A DNA stretch of 64,000 nt, from assembly GCA_963693365.1 (NCBI GenBank), contig CAVNZM010000006.1:5084001-5148000 (forward strand), given 5' to 3'. This DNA comes from Amoebidium appalachense. Its lineage: Eukaryota > Ichthyosporea. The translations under genes and the position numbers were made by a program. Shown here in pieces: positions 10,356 through 32,383 of the stretch. Every line of letters starts with the position of its first letter. Position 1 is the stretch's first letter. The notes beneath the pieces are model-generated. The model did no database searches and was not told the origin of the DNA. It saw only the letters and a list, made by a program, of their open reading frames with translations.

Positions 10356-12498
10356 CTTCCTACCTCAGCAGAAATGTCTCGCTAGTAGTGACAATGCGTA
10401 TCTGTGTACGCGAAGTGACTGCTGCGAAGAAGGAAGGCTGCCAAGAAAAAAGACTGCGGGGCGAAGTACGCATACTGGGTGTCTGGGAGTCGACCGTTTT
10501 TACTGAGCGGCCGCGGTTCCCGATTCCCGAATTTCGAAAAGTTGTATATCTGAGTATTTCTGGCATACACTACGTCTTATAATTAATTTACATACATATA
10601 GGAGAACTTTCTCGAAATAAATATATCTTTGGACCTCCTTGATAATATTTATAACAAATATATAGAAGTAGTATTAAAGATGTCTTATAAACAATGCCAC
10701 AGCCCATAGACAATAGATCACTGTGAACGAAGCTCGAGATATACCAAGCCTTATTATATCGAAGAATCGACGAAGATCATTTTCATGTTATAACTGTTCA
10801 GGCAATGCAATTAAGCCTGTGCCAGAATGCATAATATGAAGTAGTCAAGCATCGACAGCATGTATACGTCTGGCACATAAAATCTGATTTTTTCGAAAAA
10901 TTGAAAACTTAGAAACACGTTACCTGTTATCATTGGGATGATCTGAATATAGGCTATGTAGAGTTCTATCATAGAACTTCTACGTTGCCCACGTTTCAGA
11001 ATTCTTCCCATCATCTGATTCTAGGGAGATGGTGACCAGATGCGTTTTAAAGCACGTGATAACTAGCTAATCGTAGAGCCCACCATCAACAACCAAATCT
11101 CTTGGGTTGGCAAGGGAACAGGCACGAAAGTCATGAGTGAATTGGGCAGTCTGAAGCTTTGAAATTTTACTCCAGAAGATAATTTGATTGCCTTATGCAA
11201 CTATTTTGGCTTTTGTTGAGTGAATTAAAAAAATATCTGTACTATAATATATTCGACTCATGGACCCAGCCCATAATTGGGCTGTGAATTACAAAACTAT
11301 GCAACCGTCCTCTGCGCGCGGGGTCATGTGGGTGCATGCAACCAATCATAGGCCACTTACCCTGCTTTTTTTTCAATCGCCAGCTGACAAAGGCTCAGAG
11401 GGGGGCAAACGAATGCATGTCCCGACTCCCGACGGACTACTGTGATCAGTGTGATGGGTTTATTAGCAACAGATTCTTCGCTTATTTCTTAACTGAGGTT
11501 TAAAACTTATAGAAATATTTTTAATAATCCGTAATGTCTCTATTCCATCAACAACTTGTGACTTCAATACCTAGCCTTTACGCTAAGATTTGGTGCATAT
11601 TGCACTGCATAAGACAGACTAGAGCAAAACAAATGCACATGTGCGATGGTGGGCACGCAGGTATTTCGTGGCCAATCCCGATTGGACGTAGGTTTGTAGC
11701 TCGTACACGTAGTTGCCCATGTGGCTGTTGACAGGAATGCTGTAAAGGGTCATATCGCACTGTGATTGGTTAACAACCACACACAAGTATGACCGCGTAG
11801 CCTTGTCCATTGGTCGCGCACAACTCCTTTCGTAAATATATCTCACATTAAATGGGAAAGTGTTGTGATGTTGATACACTGGAATTGCAGCAATTTGCTA
11901 CCCCTGTTGTTTTTATCAAGAATTCTAAGTAACGCATGTTTATTTATTCAATTAATGTATCTTTATATTTAAAATGATTATATACATCTTCTCTGAAAAA
12001 AATTAGGGGCTCAAACCTGCATAGAACTTCGCTTTAATAAAAAGAAAATGTTATGTAAATTGATCCATATCTAAGAAAATATTGCTATCCGGGACTTTGT
12101 ACGCTGAAATGGCCTGTCGGCGTCATTTGACTTCCGCTTGATGCATGCATGTGGCACTGTTTGAAAGGGAACAGAGAGAAAGCATAGTCATTGATTTCTG
12201 CCCGCTAAGTCCGATGTTTTCCTGTTAGTTAGGTAGCTTATGTAGTCATAAGTCCAGGAGAATTACAAGGTTTTTTTTACAAAGCATTTACTTCTCTAGG
12301 CGAGACTGGTAGGAAAATTGAACTCTTACCGAAACAAAAGTGACGGCGGTTTTGTTTTCAAGTGACAGGTCTATGACTTCGTGGTTTTTCTTAGTTTTTT
12401 TTTATTCCCCTTCAAAAGGAACTGTTGAACGGGAAAATGAGTGCTCTGGTTTATTAATAGCTCGTACGCTTTTTCTTTTTTAGTAGCATCAAACATAG

Positions 12499-12505
12499 TA
12501 TAAAA
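12499..12505 (+). promoter_or_regulatory. TATA-like box for the bHLH-zipper gene
   Basis: TATAAAA lies 71 bp upstream of the preferred start codon at 12576, and the flanks are T-rich. Confidence 0.5.
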
Positions 12506-12575
12506 CTCATTTTCCACTTTTTTGGTGCCCCGACATTTTTTCGTTTTGTGGGTTCGAGCGTTTTATCTTTGTACT

Positions 12576-14375
12576 ATGTCTTTCGCAGCCCAACCACAGG
12601 GCTATGCCGACCCAGGCGCACCACAAAACATACCTCACAGACCATGGATGACGGCAACATCCTCCGAACAAATCCAACAATCAGCACAACATGGATACCC
12701 GAACACCCAAACACAGCAGCCAGTTTGGGGCTCACAAACACAGCCCACCTACGAGTATACACAGGCACAACAACAACCCACCGCAGTCGTTTCTCGTTCC
12801 TATTCCTCGCAACCCATTCCTATCCGCCCAGCAGGTGGCGATGCCATGGTGGTAGATGAACCCGTGACTAAGGATTACTACAACGGCACCGCACAGGGGT
12901 TTCCTGCTAGCTACCAACCAAGCAGCTCTTTTCAATCATCAAGCTATCAATCACAACCCGTGCAGTACACACGCGCACCCGAACAGCCCATGGCATATGG
13001 GGCGTCCTATTCTCATCCCATCCCCACACAGCAACCCCCCCAGTCATATCAGCAGCCCGCAACCATACCTGTGGGTAGCTGGACCCCTCAACCCGTCCCC
13101 CCACCCGGCAGTTACCACGAAAATTTAAGGCGCGCATCCGTCGTTAGTGCGCCTTATGAACCACAGCAAGCACCACCACCAGTAACGTATGTATACCCAC
13201 AAACGAACGGCCAAGCTGGGCCCATTCCTATTGCGCCGCATTCGCAGGCCGCCCCACCTCCCCCACCACAGGTGTCAGCGAGCTACCAGCAACGGCACGA
13301 ATACCCGTTAACCCCCGGTGCACACCAGTCGGAACCTGTGCCTGTTCCGGTCGGGTCATTCCGCGGGCCGGAATCCTATCATAATCAGAGCTCAATCCCT
13401 TCAACCGGTTCGGTGGTGTATGCGTCCAGTTACAAAACGGAGCACGGGCTTTCGACGTATTCTTCCACGCACGTGCCAAATGCTGTACCCAGCCAGCCCA
13501 TGAATTATACAACTGTTTGCAGTCCCATGCCACAGCCAAAAATAGGTTTTGAGCCGGTTGCAGTTGCCCCTGCCCCCCCTGCCCCTTATCAGCAGCCTGT
13601 GGTGGCGGCGCCGCAATCTGAACCCATTGCGATACCCCAAAGCCGATCATCCATAGCACATTCCTTTGACGGCCGGCGGCAATCGGCTCAATACGAGGTT
13701 TACCCGCAGCCTTACGGGCAGGCGTTTACACCGGCGGAGGGCAGCTATCAATACGTAAACGGTAGCTACCAACAACAGCAACCACCGCAGATGATTGCGC
13801 CACACGGATTCCCCGGTCAGCCTACGGTTGTATATCCCACACCGCCGCATTCACAATCGCCCATGCCAAAGCAGCGCCCAAGCATGGGTCATGGGCATTC
13901 GCCCCCTATAACGTTTGCCGAACACCCAGCAGGTATGCACATGATGTCCTCGTCGTACATGCCACAGAATTCTATGCCTGGGTATTATGGAATGGACCCC
14001 GAATTGGCGCGCCTTTCGACGTCGGCACCGAGCCCGTATCCGGGAATGAGCGCGGCGGAATCCGCACTGCTTAGGCGGAGGGAAATGCACAATTTGCTGG
14101 AACGAAAGCGTCGGAGCGGGTTGAAGGAATGCTTCCAAGGATTGGCGGAGATTCTTCCGGACCTCGAAAAGGATGATGGAACGGGGGCCGGACCTGCAAA
14201 GGTGACAGTTTTGCAGTTGGCGGTTAAGCGAATCCGAGATTTGAAGGATGATTTGGAGAAGGGACAGGAGGTTTTGGTGCAGGTGAGGGCGGATAATACG
14301 ATGCTGAGGCAGAGGCTTGCAGAACTGCAGCAGCAGAATCAGAAGGGTGATGGGCAGGTGATGATGGAGGCGTGA
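12576..14375 (+). CDS. bHLH-leucine-zipper transcription factor, intronless
   Basis: A 599-residue nuclear DNA-binding protein, predicted to bind E-boxes as a dimer. The C-terminus holds the basic region MHNLLERKRR (from residue 504) with the H-N-x-L-E-R-x-R-R pattern of Myc/Max-class proteins. Helix 1, a loop rich in Asp/Gly/Pro, and helix 2 (KVTVLQLAVKRIRDL) follow, then heptad leucines to about residue 585. The His, Glu and Arg positions specify CACGTG-type sites in this class. Residues 1-490 are low-complexity, rich in Gln, Pro, Ser and Tyr, typical of an activation region. An in-frame ATG 18 codons upstream (12522) exists; 12576 is preferred because MSFAAQPQ starts the Gln-rich composition and follows the TATA-like box. 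No intron and no homopolymer interrupts it, unlike every neighbour. Which bHLHZ subfamily it belongs to is not resolved. Confidence 0.92.
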   Translation: MSFAAQPQGYADPGAPQNIPHRPWMTATSSEQIQQSAQHGYPNTQTQQPVWGSQTQPTYEYTQAQQQPTAVVSRSYSSQPIPIRPAGGDAMVVDEPVTKDYYNGTAQGFPASYQPSSSFQSSSYQSQPVQYTRAPEQPMAYGASYSHPIPTQQPPQSYQQPATIPVGSWTPQPVPPPGSYHENLRRASVVSAPYEPQQAPPPVTYVYPQTNGQAGPIPIAPHSQAAPPPPPQVSASYQQRHEYPLTPGAHQSEPVPVPVGSFRGPESYHNQSSIPSTGSVVYASSYKTEHGLSTYSSTHVPNAVPSQPMNYTTVCSPMPQPKIGFEPVAVAPAPPAPYQQPVVAAPQSEPIAIPQSRSSIAHSFDGRRQSAQYEVYPQPYGQAFTPAEGSYQYVNGSYQQQQPPQMIAPHGFPGQPTVVYPTPPHSQSPMPKQRPSMGHGHSPPITFAEHPAGMHMMSSSYMPQNSMPGYYGMDPELARLSTSAPSPYPGMSAAESALLRRREMHNLLERKRRSGLKECFQGLAEILPDLEKDDGTGAGPAKVTVLQLAVKRIRDLKDDLEKGQEVLVQVRADNTMLRQRLAELQQQNQKGDGQVMMEA

Positions 14376-14478
14376 TGGACTTGGATGGTGAATGGATGTT
14401 GTGATCGTGTGTGTGTGTTTTTTTGCTTGTGTGTGTGTGTGTATGTTTTTCTGTTCTTTTCTTTCTTTCTTCGCTTTG

Positions 14479-14546
<68 letters not shown>

Positions 14547-15436
14547 GTTGAAGTCATACCAAGCTCTCCGGTTTTAGATTGTCGATTGTTGGAAACCATT
14601 TTGGCTGTTTCCCCTTCTGTTGTTTTTGTGTGGAATTTTTATTGGGGCGGGGGGGGGGGGGGACTCTTTGGGGGGGGGTCGTGTCTGATGTTTTAGCCCT
14701 TTTACGATTGCGTATTTGCAACTCCAACACACATGACACACATCTGAACCTACATACGCAATCTTTTTCGCTCTTGAATATGCCACACGCACGCGCACAC
14801 GCGTATCATGGGTTTCTCCACGTTTAGTAGCCGGGGGAATCCACTTCATATTATGTGCACAAAGTTGCAGGAATAGCCTATGCGTATGTCGTATCATGCA
14901 ACCACGGACACAAATAGACAGCACAACACAAATTACTACGGCCATGCTGTCCCCTTTTTAGGAATCTGTGAGGTTTTTGTAAAGTGTGCAGTTGGTGTTT
15001 TTTATTTATCTTCCTTCTTTTTTTTTTTTTTTTGGACGCTGAATAAGGATAATGCTCTAAGACGGGAAGGGTGTATGTGTACCGATAGATGATTGGTCGT
15101 TTCATGTAACTTACGTAAGCCACTATCGTACTAATTAGGTAGTTCGATGATTGCTCCTATGCTTAGTTTGGTATGAATCGAAGTGGGGGTTTTCTCTCGC
15201 AAATTGCAAATTTGCATGCAGAAAACAGAAAACCCGAGAACTTGAAGTAAAAACAGTACCCCGGTAAGGGTGGCTGTGAAACAATAGTAGCAAACCAAAT
15301 CTGTATGTTTTGATCTAGGGAATGCGTGGGGTAGTGGTACACAGACATGGAAATATGCCCGGCAATGTTTGTTGGGGCAACATTCAGAAATGGACATGGG
15401 ATGTTTCTATGTGCGAGAATAATAACGGCCAATACT

Positions 15437-15473
<37 letters not shown>

Positions 15474-16697
15474 CCCTCCTTCTCCCTACCCAATCACCAC
15501 CACCACGGGTTTCGTCTGGTGGTTTTATTTTGGTGACGTTTTGCGTTTTTGCATTTTGATAATTCCAACCCTCCGTTGCAAAAATCTTCCCTCCTCTCCC
15601 CCCGCCCACCCCTCATCCCGCCCAACCCTCCACACATACATCTGAAAACACACATGCTCGCACATGCAAAGAACACACGCAAACACGTACAGTGCTACAG
15701 TCAAAACACACGCCCCACACACATGCGCACATGCACACGAACACGTACCACCATCACACATAAACACACACGGACAGACAAGCGCTAGCGCACACACCGA
15801 CACACGTCGCAGCGTCACACAAAAACAAAAGGCTATCAAAAAACAATAAAATTAAAATATGTACACCGTGGCATCTCTAGTACTATATGTAGGGGATCGT
15901 TGCACTTCAAGTTTATTGCCCGCTCCGTCCGGCCAATCCAGAAACACAACATGCGCCCCATGAGGGGGGGAGGGGGGGGGGGGGGGGGGAGACTGCGGGC
16001 TCCTTTGGGGGGGGGGGGGGGGGGGGGGGGGTCCATGCTTATTCCGTCTGTTCGAATTCTTCTTGAAACATTGGGTAAGAACTCTTGGACATATTTGGCG
16101 AACGTTTTTCGTCTTTTTTTTAAATGGTTATCTCCAGCAGAACTCTTATAAAATATTTAAAAATGCAGTTACATGTTATCTAGGTATTGACACTTGAATA
16201 TACATGTATTTGCCTACGAGATAATCGTCTTTCATTGCTACAGTATTGCGGCTCCCTAACCACCTCCGTACCATCTATGTAAATCAGCTACACCCTTATA
16301 CCAATATGGCATCAAAAAATGCGGGGAAAAAAAAAAAAAAAGTCAAAAGTAACATGGCATAGTGAGTACCGTTTTTTAGGAAAACGACATCAGACTACCG
16401 TACAATCTGATATCATTCCGTGTATATCTACGCAGTGGCATTAATATTTTTCAGTACTATGTACACAGCCCATTGGGGAATACATGAAGTCAAAACTTTC
16501 AAAGAAAAGCATTGAAGAATAGAATTCTTTCACATAATTATTCACACGGAGTGTTTGCGTGACCACTTCACACCTTTTTTCAGAAAGGTTTATCTGACCA
16601 ATGCACAGAATTAACATGCGGATTGACATCGAGGTGGGAAACGAGAAAATAATAATCGCTTCTGTTTTTTGTTCTTGTTTGGTTCCCCTCATTCCCC

Positions 16698-16730
<33 letters not shown>

Positions 16731-17130
16731 CCGCAACGCGGGGGGGGGGGGGGGGGGGGGGGGGGGGTATACCTATATTCGTGCTTGTGTAAGAAAGAAC
16801 ACGTGGGTTTTGTGTGCCGACAAAAGTAAACCTAAAATCCCTCACGGGAGGGGGGTGGGGGAAGGAACGGAAAGTAGGTGCAAAATGTTCAACTGAGTCT
16901 GGTTTCGAGAAATCCGGGAAGTTTGGTCGGAAAACCGCATGGAAACCTCTCCCACATGCCTAAAACATCAATATTCCAAGGGAAAAAAGACGGAAAGAAA
17001 CATCGCATTATGATGAACCCCATCACTGATCTTCACCTGTCCATCCGTGCAAAATATCCATCTCCTTTGGGCGCAAAACCACCGTTTCCTCCGACAAATT
17101 ACTTCCCAGTAAACCGTCCAAATTAGGCTA
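14376..17130. other. Spacer between the convergent bHLH and GT61 genes
   Basis: No gene is recognised. It contains a T run joined to a G run (about 14480-14545), a C tract (15440-15470), paired G tracts (15965-16031) and a C tract facing a G tract (16698-16767). Open frames here follow those tracts. Confidence 0.6.
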
Positions 17131-26249
<9,119 letters not shown>

Positions 26250-26417
26250 TTTGCGCGTTCTTGGCGCACAAAAATGCACCAAAATAGGACGTCTCCCTTC
26301 AGAAATAAATGTGTGTGTGTGTGTGTAGGTGTGCACAACCGAAACTGTGTGGTAAACGGGAACACGCCCTCTGTTGAAACACACGAACTCCGCACACGGA
26401 ACTGTTTTTTGGGATAG

Positions 26418-26536
26418 CCAATCACCAAAATGATGCATGTGTTTGATTGGTTCCTGCACCATGAAACTTAAGGTCTTAGATACTTTTAATGGAGTTGATT
26501 GGTCAGTAATTTGGATGCTTCTTGGATTTGATTGGT
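26418..26536. promoter_or_regulatory. Cluster of four CCAAT boxes upstream of the GT61 gene
   Basis: CCAAT at 26419 and ATTGG at about 26447, 26498 and 26531, within 120 bp and about 170-290 bp upstream of the GT61 start. Such clusters are typical NF-Y sites. Occupancy is inferred. Confidence 0.45.
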
Positions 26537-27144
26537 TACTTATAAATCCCGGTCAGAGGGGATGGTACCTTCGTCTCTTGTAAACCTCCAGTAAGCACGG
26601 ATATTCCATAAGCTCTCTTTTTATTACATCAAAAATTAATTTCTATATGAAAAATGAAAGAAGGTAGTAACCTTTTCATGGCTATCAGGCAGTTTCTAAT
26701 AAGGCAGATGGGGGGCTTTACGGCACACAGCACAGCCAATCAGCGAAAGGGAACCATCAGTCTCGGGAGAATTTTAGAAAGCGCCAAAATAATGGGGTTC
26801 CTAATAAATTACTGCTTATAGTCTAAATGTTTGTTTTACAAACAACCTTAAATATAGTACAATTATCACAGCTTAAAACGGCATAAATACTCAAAAATCA
26901 TATTATGTATTTTTTCTTTCTACTATTCAATAAAATAAATGGTAAATAGGGACAGCTATACAGTACAATATTTTGTCTAACCTCGCAAATTCGCAAATGG
27001 AACATGATCCGATGGCGATCATTCCTGAGCAGAAAATCTGATGCCAGTTGAAGGAGTGGGCAGAAGCAGGATGGAAGCGAGGAGTGTGTTTGCGATACCG
27101 GAGTTGAGCAACTCTCGTCCATTTATCCATCCCCTCCTTCTCCT

Positions 27145-27175
<31 letters not shown>

Positions 27176-27209
27176 CGTCCACCGCACACACACACACAAA
27201 CACACGTAT

Positions 27210-27258
<49 letters not shown>

Positions 27259-27371
27259 TACAGACACACACACACGCACACACACACACACACACTTACA
27301 CAGACACACATATATACACAGAGAAACACACGCACACACACACACCACGTGTACACACACACACACACACA

Positions 27372-27412
27372 CATACACAAACACCCCATGGCATATGGGG
27401 TGTTTGTGTATG
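27372..27412. repeat. Perfect 18-bp-stem hairpin inside a (CA)n tract
   Basis: CATACACAAACACCCCAT, loop GGCAT, then the exact reverse complement. The surrounding CA array runs in the same direction on both sides. Confidence 0.9.
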
Positions 27413-27457
27413 CACACACACGCGCACGGCACACGCACACACACGCGCGCGCGCGTG

Positions 27458-27605
<148 letters not shown>

Positions 27606-27673
27606 ATGGCATGCACGCACACACACTCACTGCATACACACACGCACACACACAAACACACACTCGCGCGCGC

Positions 27674-27741
<68 letters not shown>

Positions 27742-27852
27742 TCAACCCCCCCCCCCCCCCCTCTTCCCCCTACCTCCACCACCAACATCAGCTCACCCCC
27801 CACCCCTCACCAACCACCACCACCGACACCACCACCAACACCCCCTCTCTCC

Positions 27853-27902
<50 letters not shown>

Positions 27903-28253
27903 ACCTCCCCCCCCCTCCCCGCGTCCCCCCCCACACACACATACCACCACCACCACGGGGACAATGGTGACGACTTCATGTACTTGCACTCAGACACGTA
28001 CAAGCTTTCGAGGGAGCTATCCGTGACATTAGGTTCTTCATGGGCAGAAACACGATGAGCCGTGCTGTGTGCGTGGAATAAACTGCTGCAACAACTGAAG
28101 TTTGGCAACATGATATTACTTCTATGTAAATGGTCTCAGACTGTTTCTTTGAGACTTTTTTAATGATGCGGTGTGCAGCAGCTCGATTACGAAGTTCAGC
28201 ATCAAGTCGTGAATTCGTTACAGTAACTGGACAGCCCATTCTTCCCTCCCCCC

Positions 28254-28255
<2 letters not shown>

Positions 28256-28302
<47 letters not shown>

Positions 28303-28322
28303 TTGGGGGGGGGGGGGGGGGG
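28256..28322. repeat. C homopolymer (about 43) directly facing a G homopolymer (about 19)
   Basis: The two runs are separated only by TT, so a long C:G hairpin is possible. Confidence 0.9.
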
Positions 28323-29066
28323 GAGGGGGAGGAGGGGAGGAGGGGGGATTCTTCCCCCCTCCCCGCTTCAACCACCTATGCATAGTAATTTTACGTAACC
28401 GCAAATCGCACCGGTTGTACATGTTTCCAAGGTCAGTGATATGGTTACAACCTAATTCTAGTGGGGCTGATTGACTGTAGAGAAGAAAGTAGAGGTATAT
28501 AGACGAACTTCCAGAGCTATGTATGATTCAAGGTGCTAAACCTATGTAATGAATCATCACTTGTAATCTAATTTATGTGCATTGAACGTGCTGGATAAAA
28601 AGCGAACTATATGATATGTACGTGCATATGCCAGGCGAAGTGACTGGTAAATAAACATTAGCCAAACCGGATATCTTTCTAACTTTCCTTCTAATATTCC
28701 TGCCAATGCTGTAACCGTTTCCAAACATGCCACTTTGAGCAATAATAGAATATGGACGACGTGTGAATGGAATGTATGAAGGCATCCATTACAGGTGATG
28801 ATCATGCTTTTGGAGTACACTTGCTTTTGCATGGTAGAAAACTATAATTTATTGTATTAAAAATAATGAGCCATGCGCTGGACACAGCCAGCCCTGCTCG
28901 GTCACAAATGCTGATATGTTCACTTCTTCTCCATGCACCTACATCGTATTGTTACGGTAGATCGAATGGTTTTACCAAATCAAATATGTGGAACATCCAA
29001 CCAACCCAACTCTCTCATTTACAACAGCAAGCATCACATATTTGAAGCCCCAGAATAAAAGCTCGA

Positions 29067-29104
<38 letters not shown>

Positions 29105-29254
29105 ACCCCACCCCCATGGCCACCCCACCCACCCACCCACCCACCATCTACCAGGCTCCCTTCCATTTCCCTCCATATCCACCTCTCTCGTTCTTTCTCT
29201 TCTAGACACCCCCTCCCCCCCCCTCCCCCCCCCCCTCCCCCTCCCCCCGCCCCA

Positions 29255-29286
<32 letters not shown>

Positions 29287-29724
29287 GAATAGACAAAAGC
29301 AAAAAAAGAGAAGGAAGAAAGAAAAACGAGAGAAATAGATTTATAAAACAAACAAATAAATAGATACATAAGAAAGAAAAAAAGAAAGAAAAAAAGAAAG
29401 AAAGAAATAAAGAAAGAAAGAAAGGTAAAGGGAAAGGGAAACGAAAGGTGATTGAAAATAGTAAAGAAAACACAGCTATCAAAACCTAGATTCCAGTCTT
29501 TTACGTAAGTCAAGCCTGCAGGAGCCATGATGTATTCCCTTTGAAACCGGATATATAAACAGCACACAAATATAGCCTGGGAAAGAAAAAAGAAAAAGAA
29601 AACAAACTGGAGTAAACGTAGGTGTCCAGGTCCAGAACTGGTCATCATGCCCCACACGGCGGCGCACTCCGTCGAGAAATCACTCCGAGTCTGTATGTGT
29701 GTGTGTGTGTGCGTGTGTGTGCGC

Positions 29725-29799
<75 letters not shown>

Positions 29800-29814
29800 C
29801 GTGCGTGCGTGTGT

Positions 29815-29858
<44 letters not shown>

Positions 29859-30154
29859 TTATGTCTATGTTTGTGTTTTCGTCTTGTTTACGGGAGTCTG
29901 TATGGTGTGTATATAACAGTGTGGGTGTGGGTGGGTGGATGTGTCTGAGTGAAAGGGTTAGCGAGTGTGGGTGAATAAGCCACGAGGGGGGGAGGGAGGA
30001 GAGGGGGGAGGGGGAGGGGGGGGGTTGAATCACCGTGTGCAAAGTGCTTGGTGTTACATGAGGACATGTTTGTGTTCATGCTGTTGTTGTGTGAGGAGGG
30101 GAATTTGAGGTCATAGGGGGTTTTTTTTTTGTTTTTTTTTTGTTTGTTTTTTTT

Positions 30155-30185
<31 letters not shown>

Positions 30186-30398
30186 GGGATAGCCAGAAAA
30201 AGGGGGTGGAGGGGATGGGAAACATTAGGAAGCAGGTCATAGCCTGGTGGACATGTCGGGATGAATTGGGGTAGGCGGAAGAAGCTAAAGAGGGGTGTGC
30301 TTGTATCTTTCCATGAGCCGCAGTTAATGCGAATTGTGCCCACATGCGGATGTGTTCCGTGTGTGCATGTGCTTGTGTGTGTGTGTGTGTGTGTGTGT

Positions 30399-30436
<38 letters not shown>

Positions 30437-30702
30437 ACATGTGTGTGCATGTGTGTGCGCCTGTGTGTGTGTGAGATGTGCGTGCATGTGTGTGTGCACG
30501 CGCGCACGTGCTTGCGTGCGTGTCCATGTGCATGTGTGTTTGTGTGTGTGTGCGCGCGCGCGTGTGTGCGACCGTGCGTCCGTGTGTGTGTACGCGAATG
30601 TGTGTGTGCGTGCGTGTCCACACGTGTACATTCGCCGTGACTGTGTGAATCATAAGGGTGTGCGGACAGAGTAATACCTTAGTTTGCAACGTGCTGCACA
30701 AA

Positions 30703-32307
30703 TTAAATGTAACTGTCATAGGAGGAATCTGAACCGATCGAATCGTCCGAGCCACCACTGTAGTAAGAAAACGTGTCAAATGAACCCCGGCGCATACTGA
30801 GAAAGCTATCGAAGCGGGAGGTGTTTCTTGGGGCCCTTTTCACTTTCCGAGACCGCAGCCGCGCTCTCCCTTCCACCACCCCACACCACACCCGACACAC
30901 CAACCGCACACTCCTCAAATCCTCCGCCCGTAGCCAATCCAAAACAGCGACGAGAAGATCATCGGGTAGAACACTGCCGTTTGATTCGACGATCGGGGTG
31001 GACACCCAGCCCTTGCACAGTGTCTGGCGGAAGTGAGCGGAAGGGTCGTAGCCGGGGATTGATTGGTCGGTTGGGCGGATGGCCTCGAGGATGTGACGTC
31101 TTACCTCGGCAACATCACGTGACGTGTGCCAAATATGGATTGGTACCTCACGTCCCGACAGCGCCAACTCAACCGCCGTGTCAAAAGGGTCGTGGGTACC
31201 CGAACTTGGTTGATCTCGGTGTTCCCCTCCGGCACTGGGGGAAATGTGTGCGATGTCGCTTGAGTGGTGGTGCATTTGGGTGGGGGGTATTTCCTCTCCT
31301 TCGCTCTCCAACGAATAGGTGAAAGACACAGTCGGGGCAGAACCATCACCGCCCATCGGATGAAGAGACACCCTACCCTCCTCTCCTTTCCCACCCACAC
31401 CGGGTTTCCCTGCTCCACTGTCCGCCACGTTTTTTACATCTTTCCTTTCGTCCTGCTCTCCCCTGTCTTCCATTTCCTTCCCATCTCCTTTACCGTCTCC
31501 CAGACACACCACCACGTTGCCGCGGCATCCCTCGCTGGTGCCACTTTCTCCGCTCTTCTTCTTTTCTCCGTCCATCCCTTCACTCACTTCCCTCCTCACA
31601 CGTCTCACCATCCTCGTAAATTCACTGCTCAAAGCCGCAACCATTTTCTCTGCTGATTCGACAGAGAAAGCGAGGGAGGGAGGGAGGGAGGGAGGGAGGA
31701 AGGGAGATGGGGGGAAAGAGAGAGAGAGTAAGAGGGGGGGCAGGAGGGGGAGGGTGAGGGGGAAGGGGAGGTGGGGGAGAGGGAGGGGAAGGGGAGGCAG
31801 AGAGAGGGAGAGAGAAAGAGAGTGAGAGGGGGGGGGGGGGGGGGGAGAGGGAAGGAGAGGGGGAAGGGGAAGGGGAGGGGGAGGGGGAGGGGAGGGGAGG
31901 GAGAGGGGAGGGGAGGGGAGGGAGAGGGGAGGGGGGAGGGGGAGGGGAGGGGAGGGGGAGGGGGAGGGGGGAGGGGAGGGAGGGAGGGAGGGAGGGAGGG
32001 AGGGAGGGAGGGAGTCAGGGAGGGAGGGAGGGAGGGAGGGAGGGAGGGAGGGAGAAAGGGGGGAGGGAGGGAGGGAGGGAGGGAGGGAGGGAGGAAGGGG
32101 GGGGGGGGGGGGGGGGGGGGGAAGGGGGCGTGCAGGGAGCAGGGTTGCCGACAGGGTGGGTCCAATACATACCCATTCGGCATAAATGCATGCACGTGGG
32201 TTGGGCGCCGGCCGTCACACGTCAGCACGCAGGCAGACTGGCATCCAATAGAGTGGGTGCAGACAAATTCCTATACAAGGTGTATTTGTGTTTTGGGTGG
32301 TATGTAA

Positions 32308-32383
<76 letters not shown>

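Larger units (their letters stand above)
8540..12498. other. AT-richer intergenic region, no secure gene
   Basis: Mostly free of homopolymers except the G tract near 9137. Small open frames around 9345-9923 have no recognisable domain. Several CCAAT or ATTGG pentamers occur (11342, 11672, 11681, 11765, 11809). It is the divergent spacer between the minus-strand RING gene and the plus-strand bHLH gene. Confidence 0.6.

Noticed and set aside
28120-28235. Minus-strand frame NSRLDAELRNRAAAHRIIKK as a gene
   Set aside because: It looks coding-like, but no neighbouring exon with matching phase or known family could be found; left as unassigned.
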